A stretch of DNA of 64,000 nucleotides, taken from assembly GCF_008386585.1 (NCBI RefSeq), contig NZ_VUOB01000012.1:1-64000 (forward strand), given 5' to 3'. The number at the start of each line of letters is the position of its first letter. The stretch's first letter is position 1. Below are positions 26,521-34,344 of this stretch, in pieces. Made by a program: the position numbers and the translations under genes. This DNA comes from Solihabitans fulvus. Lineage in GTDB: Bacteria; Actinomycetota; Actinomycetes; Mycobacteriales; Pseudonocardiaceae. Under the pieces are notes generated by a model. The model saw only the letters and a list, made by a program, of their open reading frames with translations. It was not told the origin of the DNA and made no database searches.

Positions 26521-27338
26521 CAGTGGCCGACGATCTCGGCGCGGATCAGCCAGAGCCGGTTGGCCCCGCGCCGATTCCTTGACTGCACCTCGTAGGGCCA
26601 GCGGCCCTCGCCGACCCCTGGCTGGCCCGGCTCCCGCAGCTCCCGGACCTTCCATCCGTTGGCGGCGAGGAACTCCTCCGGCTCGTCGGTGCCGAAGATC
26701 CACGGCGTTCCGTCGGCCCGCAGGGTGTCCAGGAACGTCCTGGAGAACGGGCTGCGCAGCAGCGCGCGACCGAGAATGTCCAGCGCCAGCCTGCTACCCG
26801 GCGCCGAAGCGCCGCCCAGCGTGCCGAGCAGTCCGGCGGCCTGCTCCTCGGTGAGGAAGAACGTCAGCGCCTCGGCGACCCACAGCGTCGGGCGGCTCGG
26901 GTCGAAGCCGGCCTTTTCGAGGTCCGGCAACCATTCCCGAGTCAGGTCGGCCGGCACCGCCCTGCGGTCCACCTTCGGCCGCGCGCCGAGCGCGGCGAGC
27001 CTGCGGTCCTTCTCCGCGAGCAGCGCGCCGTGGTCGACCTCGTAGACGACGGTGCCCTCCGGCCAGTCCAGCCGGAACGCCCTGGTGTCCATGCCGGCCG
27101 CGATCAGCACCACCTGCGCGATCCCGTTGTCCAGCTCGGCGATGCTGTCGTCGAGGAACTTCGTGCGGATGGTGATGAACGGCAGCAGCCCGCCGCCCTC
27201 GTACCGGTCGATGAGCTCGAAGCCGCGCGGCACCGCGAGGTCGCGGGCCAGCGGGTCGACGAACAGCGCGTCGTCCCGCTCCGACTCGATGGCGCGCGCC
27301 GCCGCCATCCACTGCGCCGTGTACGACACCGGTTCCAT
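26520..27338 (-). CDS. Class I SAM-dependent O-methyltransferase (PPM1/LCMT-like)
   Basis: A 272-residue methyltransferase of the actinobacterial leucine-carboxyl-methyltransferase-like family. Features are VSYTAQWMAAARAIESERDD near the start, the SAM-binding VVLIAAGMDTRAFRLDWP, an acidic VYEVDHG and WVAEALTFFLTEEQAAGLL. Members often methylate carboxyl or hydroxyl oxygens of small molecules. In this operon it would act on the carrier-bound or released product, for example on an oxygen introduced by the N-oxygenase. It starts 2 bases after the second ACP gene. Confidence 0.9.
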   Translation of the reverse strand: MEPVSYTAQWMAAARAIESERDDALFVDPLARDLAVPRGFELIDRYEGGGLLPFITIRTKFLDDSIAELDNGIAQVVLIAAGMDTRAFRLDWPEGTVVYEVDHGALLAEKDRRLAALGARPKVDRRAVPADLTREWLPDLEKAGFDPSRPTLWVAEALTFFLTEEQAAGLLGTLGGASAPGSRLALDILGRALLRSPFSRTFLDTLRADGTPWIFGTDEPEEFLAANGWKVRELREPGQPGVGEGRWPYEVQSRNRRGANRLWLIRAEIVGH

Positions 27339-27340
27339 GA

Positions 27341-27586
27341 TCAGGACTCCCCTCGGGCGAAGAAGGCCCGCTCGATCGCGGCGACGGTCTGGAAGTCCTC
27401 GAGGTCGATGCTGTCGAAGTCGATCTCGGCGCCGCTGGCGTCCTCGATGACGTAGACGAGTTCGACGAACGACAGCGAGTCGACTAGGCGGCTGTCCAGC
27501 AGCCGCACGTCCTCGGCGAGCTCGGTGCGTTCGGGGTGCCGTCCGAGAATCCAGTCCCGGACCTTCTCGATACCTGCCGAAGCCAT
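27341..27586 (-). CDS. Acyl/aminoacyl carrier protein
   Basis: An 81-residue carrier protein with the phosphopantetheine serine at residue 37 (RLVDSLSFVELVYVIED). It is located between the AcpS gene and the methyltransferase, downstream of the amino acid:carrier protein ligase, which makes it the most likely acceptor for the ligase. It is diverged from the ACP at 25290, so the two probably carry different groups. Confidence 0.92.
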   Translation of the reverse strand: MASAGIEKVRDWILGRHPERTELAEDVRLLDSRLVDSLSFVELVYVIEDASGAEIDFDSIDLEDFQTVAAIERAFFARGES

Positions 27587-27595
27587 TGTCTCTCC

Positions 27596-27997
27596 TCAGA
27601 GTTCGGCGATGTGCGCGGCGGAGACCGCGACCGCGATGGCGTATGCCTCGTCGTGGGTGATGCTGATGTCGATGCGCTCGATGCCGGCCAGCTCAGCGAG
27701 CCGGGCGGCCCGCCCGCTGAGCCGGACCTCGGGCCAGCCGCCCGCGCTCTTGAGGATCTCCGTGGCGAGCCAGGGGACCGGTTGCCCTGCGGCGTGGAAG
27801 AGCTTGAAGACGGCCTCCTTGGCGGCCAGCCGCCCGGCGATGCCGGAGGGGTCGAGGCCGTCGGGCGTGCGCGAGACGCTCAGTTCCGCCGCGGAGAGCA
27901 GGCGGTGCAGCGCGGCGCCGTCGCCGTCCACGATCAGCCCGTGCACGCGGCTGAGCGGGACGACGTCGATCCCGATGCGGCCGGGCCGCAGCGTCAC
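27596..27997 (-). CDS. Second holo-ACP synthase (AcpS-type)
   Basis: A 133-residue AcpS-fold enzyme with Asp11 (IGIDVVPLSRVHGL) and the KEA motif at 60-62 (RLAAKEAVFKLFHAAGQPVP). It ends with ISITHDEAYAIAVAVSA. It is 9 bases upstream of the neighbouring ACP gene and overlaps the ligase stop by four bases. Pairing with that ACP is the natural reading. It shares only general AcpS features with the copy at 24103. Confidence 0.86.
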   Translation of the reverse strand: MTLRPGRIGIDVVPLSRVHGLIVDGDGAALHRLLSAAELSVSRTPDGLDPSGIAGRLAAKEAVFKLFHAAGQPVPWLATEILKSAGGWPEVRLSGRAARLAELAGIERIDISITHDEAYAIAVAVSAAHIAEL

Positions 27998-28833
27998 GGG
28001 GCCTGGTGGTCGGCGGCCCGCACCAGGTCCAGCGCCGCGACGAGGTCCCCGTCGTGCAGGTCGGTGAGCACGGTGAGCCAGCGTTCGAGGCCGAAGGCGA
28101 CGCAGCTGGTGTACGCGTGTTCCTCGCTGGCCAGCCGGATGTCGCAGCGCTCGCCGAAGAAGTTCCGGTGCGTGTTCACCGACGCGATGGCAAGGTCGCC
28201 GTGCTGGAACTCGTGCTTGACCGGGCTGAGCCGTTGCAACAGCGCCCTGGCCCCGTCGTCCTGGAAGAACGGGTCGATGGCGGCGACCTTGTCCAGGGGA
28301 AGGGAGATCGCCTCGGCGAACTCCTGGATTCGGGCGCCGAAACGCGCGATCACCTCCTGGGTGTGCTCGAAGGAGCCGAGCGCGACGATCTCCCGCATCT
28401 GGAAGCTCGCCAGCCGCCGCAGGCCGCCGTAGCGCTCCTCGTTGCGGAAACAGCGGTTCACCAGCGTCACCAGGGTGTCCTGGTCCACGTGCGAACCCTC
28501 GTAGTACAGGTAGGCGCCGTAGCAGGTCGCGTGCGGGAGTCCGTACCGCGCGTCCTGGAGGTCCGCCGAGCCGAAGCGCCCGTCGAGCGGCTTGCCGGTG
28601 CCGTTGGTCAGTTCCAGCGGGCCGGACACCAGCGCCAGCTGCGGGAAGTTGGTGTAGACGTCGAACTTCTCCAGGTCCGCCACGGGATACAGCGGCGGCA
28701 CGCTGATCTCGCGCGCGCCGGCCGCGACACCCCAGCCGGTGAAGATCCTGTCGAGTTCCCGCACCAGCGCGGTCTCGTCGGGGCCGAGCAGCGCCAACGC
28801 CGGCGACCCGTCAACTCCGGTCAGTCGGTTCAT
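27994..28833 (-). CDS. Amino acid:[carrier protein] ligase (SerRS-like class II)
   Basis: A 279-residue homologue of the catalytic core of atypical seryl-tRNA synthetases without a tRNA-binding domain. Motif 2 is CFRNEERYGGLRRLASFQM (residues 128-146) and motif 3 is FGLERW (247-252). Likely Zn ligands are Cys104 (HATCYGAY), Glu148 and Cys244 (YTSCVAFG). Characterised members (for example from Bradyrhizobium and Agrobacterium) activate glycine or alanine with ATP and aminoacylate a carrier protein rather than tRNA. With an ACP and AcpS next door, it should start this pathway by loading a small amino acid. The start overlaps the N-oxygenase stop (ATGA). Confidence 0.9.
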   Translation of the reverse strand: MNRLTGVDGSPALALLGPDETALVRELDRIFTGWGVAAGAREISVPPLYPVADLEKFDVYTNFPQLALVSGPLELTNGTGKPLDGRFGSADLQDARYGLPHATCYGAYLYYEGSHVDQDTLVTLVNRCFRNEERYGGLRRLASFQMREIVALGSFEHTQEVIARFGARIQEFAEAISLPLDKVAAIDPFFQDDGARALLQRLSPVKHEFQHGDLAIASVNTHRNFFGERCDIRLASEEHAYTSCVAFGLERWLTVLTDLHDGDLVAALDLVRAADHQAP

Positions 28834-29705
28834 CGCACGATTCCCGTCTTCTCCAGGTACTTCAGTGTCTTGCGGAAGACGCGACGCTCGGCCTCGGCCC
28901 TGGTCGGGGCGTCCAGCAGGGCGCGCCGCAGTTCGAGCGGCCGGTCGATGCCGGCGTCGCGGTAGGCCTGCGGGTTGAACAGCGACTCGAAGCTGTAGGC
29001 CATGTAGCGCCGCAGGTACGAGGAGATGTCGAGCAGTTCCTGGTCGGTCGCGGTGCGCCGGACGTCGTCGAAGATGTGCTCGACCAGCTCCCGGCCGAAC
29101 GCGATGTGCCTTGACTCGTCCTGATGGTGGATCCGGTTGATGGCCCGGATGGTCTCGTGCAGCTGCTCGTCCAGCGCCATCCTGGAGTTGTAGTGGTCGA
29201 CCAGTTCCTCGAAGATCAGGATCCTGGCGAACACGAGCAGGCTCTCCACCCTTGGCGAGGGCGCCGAGGGAATCGCGACACCTCCGCCGGGCTGGCGATA
29301 GATCCGTCCGGCGTAACGCAGGCAGAACTCGGCGAAGAACCACATGTGCTCGTTCTCCTCACCGATGAAGTGGTGGAAGAACTCCGACGGCGTCTCGAAG
29401 CCGGTCGTGTGGATGCGTCGAACCACTTCGATGAGCAACTCGCGTATGCCGTGCACATTGAGGCTGTAGAAGTTGATACTTTCGTATCTGGACAACGCGA
29501 ACAGCTGTTCCTGGCTCAGCGTCGCCGCCGCTTCGCTACCGTGCGTGGTGGTGAGCTCGGGGCTCATCCACCACATGTCGTCCGGCAGGCTGGCCGGCCA
29601 TTCGAAAAGTCGGTACGGGTTGTAGTAGTCGTCTATTGACTTTGACGTGAGCCGGTCCAGGATGCCGCGGAATCGGTCGTCCTGGTCGATGAGGTCGCTG
29701 ACCAT
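28830..29705 (-). CDS. AurF/CmlI-family di-iron N-oxygenase
   Basis: A 291-residue helical di-iron protein. The AurF ligand set is complete: Glu75 (RYESIN), Glu117 and His120 (GEENEHMWF), Glu166/167 (FEELVDH), and His193-x3-Glu197-x2-His200 (HHQDESRHIAF). AurF and CmlI oxidise arylamines to nitro groups, CmlI while the substrate sits on a carrier protein. Here the neighbouring ligase and ACPs suggest an amino-acyl carrier protein as substrate. It is the first gene of the nine-gene operon. GGAGG lies 11 bases before the ATG. Confidence in the family is high; the substrate is inferred. Confidence 0.88.
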   Translation of the reverse strand: MVSDLIDQDDRFRGILDRLTSKSIDDYYNPYRLFEWPASLPDDMWWMSPELTTTHGSEAAATLSQEQLFALSRYESINFYSLNVHGIRELLIEVVRRIHTTGFETPSEFFHHFIGEENEHMWFFAEFCLRYAGRIYRQPGGGVAIPSAPSPRVESLLVFARILIFEELVDHYNSRMALDEQLHETIRAINRIHHQDESRHIAFGRELVEHIFDDVRRTATDQELLDISSYLRRYMAYSFESLFNPQAYRDAGIDRPLELRRALLDAPTRAEAERRVFRKTLKYLEKTGIVR

Positions 29706-30179
29706 GACAGAGCTGGCCTCCGTTCGCCTCGGGCGATGCGCCGGGTCCAGCGAGGGTCTCGGCTGGCTGGCGGCTGGCTACCCAGCGCAACGGTAGGGCG
29801 GTGTTCGAGGGCGTTTCAATGTCCGCAACCGGCCTGGCCGTGACCGGTCAGTCGACCGACAGTGGACCCTCGAAAAATCATCACTGTGATCTGCGTCACA
29901 ATATTCTTTGATAAGTGGTCTGGTCCAGTACGACTGACATTGTGTCTCGGCCAATGCAGACGCTCTGGGGTCTTCGGCAGGGTCAAGCGCACGACGGGCT
30001 GAATCCGCGTACGTGAGCCGTGGTTCGGCTGCGCCGATGAGTGCGCTGTGCCCATTCGTCGTCCTCGAACGCAATCGACCCTGCCTGCCACGTCACGTCG
30101 GACGCGGACGGCGGAAAATCGCTGGCGGCCGCGCCACCCGGCATTCCTGGGAGCTCGCCAACACACCTGAGGTGAGAAC
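29706..30179. other. Divergent promoter region of the N-oxygenase and condensation operons
   Basis: A 474-base region without a gene, richer in AT than its surroundings around 29870-29920. It must hold promoters for both operons. It contains the Crp-type palindrome at 29885-29900, an AT-rich ATATTCTTTGATAA stretch just after it, and GAGGTGAG before the 30180 start. No terminator or RNA was recognised. Confidence 0.65.
29885..29900. promoter_or_regulatory. Perfect Crp/FNR-type palindrome
   Basis: TGTGATCTGCGTCACA is an exact TGTGA-N6-TCACA inverted repeat. It lies 180 bases before the N-oxygenase start and 280 bases before the condensation-protein start, in the shared divergent region. It suggests control by a Crp-family factor. 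Confidence 0.7.
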
Positions 30180-31922
30180 ATGCCACAACTCATCGCACCC
30201 TTCACCGGACAACAACAGCGAACGGGTCGGCTTGCCTTCGGGCACGCGAATATCCTGCGCGCCATCACCGTCGACGACGATCCGACGCACCTCAACCTGG
30301 CAATGGTGTTCAGAACGCCGGAGGCGTCGCTGGACCGGGTCGTCGGCCTCGTCGGCGCGCTGCTCGAACGGCACGAGTCGCTGCGCACCACCTACCGCCT
30401 CGAAACCGTGGTGACGCAACAGGTCGCGGCCGACGGCGCGCTGCCGATCGAGGTGATCGAGGCGGCCGACGACCCGCTCGACACGGCGGAAAGCACCGCC
30501 CGCCGCTACCGCGCCACGCGCTTCGACCTGGAGAGCGAGCTGCCGTTGCGCGTCGCGATCGTGACGGCGGGCGGCGCGCCGCGTCACCTCGTCTGGGTGG
30601 TCAGCCACGTGGCCATGGACGTGGCCAGCTGCGAACTGCTGCTGCGCGAGTGGACCGCGCTCGCGGCCGGCGACGAGCTGCCCCCGTCGACCGCGCTGCA
30701 ACCCCTCGACGTCGTCGAACTGGAGCGGACGCCCGCCATCCAACGGCTCGGGCAGGCCGCCGAGCGGTACTGGGCAACGCAGCTGCGCAGGGTGCCGCAG
30801 GCCATGTTCACCCTGTCGGCCAAGGACAACCCACCCAAAACCGACTGGCTGCACCCCGGCCTGAGCGTCCGGTCGACGGCCGCGCCCGCGCACCTCGCCG
30901 CCATCGCCGAACGGACCGGCGCGAGCGGTTCCACGATCGTGCTCGCCGCCGTGAAGGCGTTGGTCGCGCACCGAACCGGCCACGAAACGTGCGTCACCAC
31001 GTCGTTGTCCGGCAACCGCGTGCTGCGCCAACTCCGCGACTTCTTCGGCTCCCTCGCCCAGGACGCGCTGCTCGCCGTGCCCGTTCCCGACACCTTCGAC
31101 GACCTGGTCCGCGCCGTCCGCTCGGCGGGAGTGCCCGCCTACCGGCACAGCTGGTTCGACCCGATGGCGATCTGGCGGGTGATCAACGGGGTCAGCGACG
31201 AACGCGGCATCGCCTTCGCGCGGGATCTGGTGTTCAACGACATGAGCGCGTTCGCCGGCACCGCCGTGGCCGCGCCGGAACGGTCCGCCCGCACCCGCCT
31301 GCCCGCGGTGTGGGTGCCAGGAGCCAACGAGCTGGTGGCCAACGACACCGAGCCCGGCGCGAGCCTCACCTGGCAGCCGGCCGAGAACATCCCCTGCCGC
31401 TTCGTCACCTGCCTGTACCGGCTGGACGACGAGGTCGAGTTGACGCTGTGGGTCGACCCGCAGGTGCTGTCCCGCGACGAGGTCGCCGAGTTCGGCCGCG
31501 CCCTGCTTCGCCTGCTGCGGGTCGCCGCCGACGGCGACCTGCCGCTCAAGGAGCTGCCGTCGCTCACCACGCTGGCGCAGGTCGACCGGGGCGCAGGCTG
31601 GTTCCTGGCCGACTCGTGCTGGATCGAGCTGGACGCCGTGCGCGACCTGGTCGCCGGCGTGCTCGGCGACCAGCCGCACCTGGTGGCGGCCGTGCCGGAC
31701 GAGCAGCTCGGCACCAGGCTGGTCTGCTACGTCGCCGGCCCGGTCGCCGCGGCGCAGCTGCACCGCCGGTGCCTGGACGTGCTGTGGGGCAGGGTCACCG
31801 CGCTGGCCCCGCACACCTACGTCAGCTGTGACGGCGCGCCGGGCGACCCGGCGGATCCCGACGCGTGGGCCGCCCTGCCGGTCCTCGCCGAGATCGACGG
31901 CAGGGGCGGTGCGGACACATGA
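30180..31922 (+). CDS. Stand-alone NRPS-type condensation domain protein
   Basis: A 580-residue protein. Residues ~1-440 are a condensation domain: LLERHESLRTTYRL (core C1-C2), then Ser142-His143-x3-Asp147 (SHVAMD) where the canonical motif is HHxxxDG. The second, catalytic His and the Asp are kept; the first His is Ser. The C-terminal ~120 residues (LVAAVPDEQLGTRLVCYVAG) look like the tail of an adenylation subdomain, a relic or docking part without any ATP site. It may join two carrier-bound acyl groups or transfer an acyl group to an amine or alcohol. GAGGTGAG precedes the ATG. It is divergent from the N-oxygenase operon and coupled to the MFS gene. Confidence 0.85.
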   Translation: MPQLIAPFTGQQQRTGRLAFGHANILRAITVDDDPTHLNLAMVFRTPEASLDRVVGLVGALLERHESLRTTYRLETVVTQQVAADGALPIEVIEAADDPLDTAESTARRYRATRFDLESELPLRVAIVTAGGAPRHLVWVVSHVAMDVASCELLLREWTALAAGDELPPSTALQPLDVVELERTPAIQRLGQAAERYWATQLRRVPQAMFTLSAKDNPPKTDWLHPGLSVRSTAAPAHLAAIAERTGASGSTIVLAAVKALVAHRTGHETCVTTSLSGNRVLRQLRDFFGSLAQDALLAVPVPDTFDDLVRAVRSAGVPAYRHSWFDPMAIWRVINGVSDERGIAFARDLVFNDMSAFAGTAVAAPERSARTRLPAVWVPGANELVANDTEPGASLTWQPAENIPCRFVTCLYRLDDEVELTLWVDPQVLSRDEVAEFGRALLRLLRVAADGDLPLKELPSLTTLAQVDRGAGWFLADSCWIELDAVRDLVAGVLGDQPHLVAAVPDEQLGTRLVCYVAGPVAAAQLHRRCLDVLWGRVTALAPHTYVSCDGAPGDPADPDAWAALPVLAEIDGRGGADT

Positions 31923-33163
31923 CCCACGACACCGAAACCGCGGCGGGCGAACGGTCCCCGCGCGAGCCGGCCGGAAGTTCCCTGTGGTCGAACAACTTCC
32001 GCCTCTACCTCGGCGCGCGCACCGCCTCCCTGCTCGGCGACGCCATGCTGCCCGTCGCCCTCTCCGTCGGCGTGCTGGCCGCGGGCTACGGTGTCGGCGG
32101 CGTCGGCTACGCGCTCGGCGCGTGGATGGCCGCGCTCGCGCTCTGCATGCTGTTCGGCGGAGTCCTCGCCGACCGCTTCTCGCCGCGCCGGATGATGGTG
32201 CTGGCCGATGTTGTCCGGCTCGTCGTGCAGAGCGCGATGGCGGTGGCGTTCGCCACGGGCGCGCCGTCGCTCGCGGAGATCATCGTCCTCCAGTTCCTCA
32301 GCGGCGTCGCCACCGCGTTGTTCCAGCCAGGCGTGGCGAGCATGGTGCCGCAGGTCGCCGGGGACGTGCAGCGCGCCAACGGGGTGCTGCGCATCGCCGA
32401 GGCCGCGGCAGGCGTCCTCGGGCCGGCCGTCGCGGGCGTACTGGTCAGCGCATCCGGCCCGGCCACCGTCTTCGCGATCTACGCGGGGACCTACGGGATC
32501 AGCGCGGTGTGCCTGCTGGCGCTGCGCCTCGCTCCCGTGGCCGAAGCCGTTGCCGGCGAGTCGTTCTGGCGCCAGCTGGTGGAGGGCTGGCGGGAGTTCG
32601 CGGCCCGCAGCTGGCTGTGGGGCGTCATCGCGATCCATCTCGTCTACGGCTGCTTCGTGGCAGGCGTGTCGCTGCCCGTCGGCGCTCAACTCGTCGTCGG
32701 CGACTACGGCTCGACCACGCTGGGGATCGGCATGGCGGCCTTCGGCGCAGGGGGAGTGCTCGGCGGCGCGTGGGCCATGCGGGCCAGGCCGTTGCGGCCG
32801 TTGGCCTCCGGCGCGATCGGCTGGGCGCTGTTCGCGCTGTACCCGATCACCCCGGCGCTCAAGCCGCCGGTGCTGCTGCTCGTGCTCGGCTGGTGCCTGG
32901 CCGGCATCGGCCTCGCCTACTGGGGCGTGCTGTGGTCCACGACCGTGCAGACCCAGATCCCGGCGGACCTGCTGAACCGGGTTTACGCCTACGACGTCTC
33001 GGGTTCCCTGGTGGCGCTGGTGCTCGGCCGCACCCTGGCCGGCCCGCTCGCCGCGATCGACGGCGAACGGCCGCTGATGATCCTGGCGACGGTCCTCGGC
33101 CTCGTCTGCACCGGCCTGCTGCTGGCGGTGCCGGCCATAAGAAGGCTGCGCCGGGTGAACTGA
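31919..33163 (+). CDS. MFS transporter
   Basis: A 414-residue integral membrane protein with about 11-12 hydrophobic segments and the MFS loop motif between helices 2 and 3 (LFGGVLADRFSPRRMM). It is close to actinobacterial drug/metabolite exporters of the enterobactin exporter-like group. It overlaps the condensation gene by four bases, so it is probably made with it and exports the product of the neighbouring pathway, giving self-protection. Confidence 0.9.
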   Translation: MTHDTETAAGERSPREPAGSSLWSNNFRLYLGARTASLLGDAMLPVALSVGVLAAGYGVGGVGYALGAWMAALALCMLFGGVLADRFSPRRMMVLADVVRLVVQSAMAVAFATGAPSLAEIIVLQFLSGVATALFQPGVASMVPQVAGDVQRANGVLRIAEAAAGVLGPAVAGVLVSASGPATVFAIYAGTYGISAVCLLALRLAPVAEAVAGESFWRQLVEGWREFAARSWLWGVIAIHLVYGCFVAGVSLPVGAQLVVGDYGSTTLGIGMAAFGAGGVLGGAWAMRARPLRPLASGAIGWALFALYPITPALKPPVLLLVLGWCLAGIGLAYWGVLWSTTVQTQIPADLLNRVYAYDVSGSLVALVLGRTLAGPLAAIDGERPLMILATVLGLVCTGLLLAVPAIRRLRRVN

Positions 33164-33192
33164 TCGGCCGTAGTCGAGGGGAAGGACAGGTC

Positions 33193-34296
33193 ATGGGGGT
33201 CGCGATGCAGAACGAGCTGGACGAGTTACGCGGGGTCGGTGGGGTGCGGGACGGGGCCGCATTTCTGGAGGAGCCGCCGCCGTTCTCCGCCGAGGTGGAC
33301 GAGTTCGTCATCCTGGTCTACGAAAGGATCCTGGCCCGCCCCGGCAGCGCGCTGTCGGCGATCGCCGTCGACCTGCGCGCGTCGAGGATCGACGTCAGGC
33401 GCGCGTTGGACCTGTTGCGCGGCCTCAGACTGGTCAAGGATGCCACCGGGAACGGCGAGGAGATCCTCGCCGTGAGCCCCGAGGCGGCGCAGGTGGAACT
33501 CCTGCTCCCGCTCGAAAGGGCCATCCACGACAACCGCAGCCAGCTGGCCGCTGGCCGACGCCAGCTGATGTCCTTTGTGGACGCGTTCAACCGGACGCAG
33601 CACGCCAAGCCGAGGCAGGAGACGATCGTGCTCTCCACGCACGCGAGGGAAACCGAGCTGCGGCTGGTCGAGGCGGCGCACCGCTGCACCTCGGAGGTGC
33701 TGATGGTGCAGCCGTGCATCGCGCAGGAGGCACAGGAGGCCAGGTACGCGCGCCCGCTCCTGCTCGACGCGCTCCAGCGCGGTGCCCGCGCGCGGGTGCT
33801 GTACCCGCACGCCGGCCGCGCCGACACCGTGACCCGCTCCTACCTGCGGGACGTGACGTTCGCCGGCGGCGAGGTGCGCACCTCCAACGAGATCTTCGAC
33901 AGCTTCATCGTCTTCGGCCGCGACGTGGCCTTCATCCCGGCCGGCGTCGGCGACGGGAACGACCCGACCGTCGCCGTCGTGTACGAGCCGGTGATCGCGC
34001 ACTTCCTGTCCAGGATCTTCGACCGCGTCTGGCAGTCCGCGATGGGCTTCGACCCGAGCGAGGCCGGCTACAGCGGCGCGCTGGACGAGGTGAAGTCCAC
34101 CATCCTCGACCTGCTCGCGTCCGGTCTCAAGGACGAGGTGATCGCGCGCAGGGTCGGCATGTCCGAGCGCACGCTGCGCCGGCACATCTCGGCCATCATG
34201 CAGGACCTGGCCGCCGACAGCCGGTTCCAGGCCGGTGTCGCCGCGGCGCAGGCGGACCTGGTCGGCTCGGCCATTCCGTCGCCACGAGACCGGTGA
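33193..34296 (+). CDS. TrmB-like/LuxR-type transcriptional regulator
   Basis: A 367-residue regulator. The N-terminus looks like a TrmB-type winged helix (SALSAIAVDLRASRIDVRRA). A middle sensor-like domain (ETIVLSTHARETELRLVEAA, then ARVLYPHAGRADTV) resembles the phospholipase-D-like fold of TrmB sensor domains. A LuxR-type HTH lies at the C-terminus (LLASGLKDEVIARRVGMSER, then TLRRHISAIMQDL). GAAGGA precedes the ATG by about 7 bases. It follows the MFS gene after 29 bases and is a candidate pathway-specific regulator of the carrier-protein clusters on both sides. Confidence 0.8.
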   Translation: MGVAMQNELDELRGVGGVRDGAAFLEEPPPFSAEVDEFVILVYERILARPGSALSAIAVDLRASRIDVRRALDLLRGLRLVKDATGNGEEILAVSPEAAQVELLLPLERAIHDNRSQLAAGRRQLMSFVDAFNRTQHAKPRQETIVLSTHARETELRLVEAAHRCTSEVLMVQPCIAQEAQEARYARPLLLDALQRGARARVLYPHAGRADTVTRSYLRDVTFAGGEVRTSNEIFDSFIVFGRDVAFIPAGVGDGNDPTVAVVYEPVIAHFLSRIFDRVWQSAMGFDPSEAGYSGALDEVKSTILDLLASGLKDEVIARRVGMSERTLRRHISAIMQDLAADSRFQAGVAAAQADLVGSAIPSPRDR

Positions 34297-34344
34297 CAGT
34301 CGCCGCCAAGTAGAGACCTGTCGCTCCAGAAAGGTGCCCTGCCC

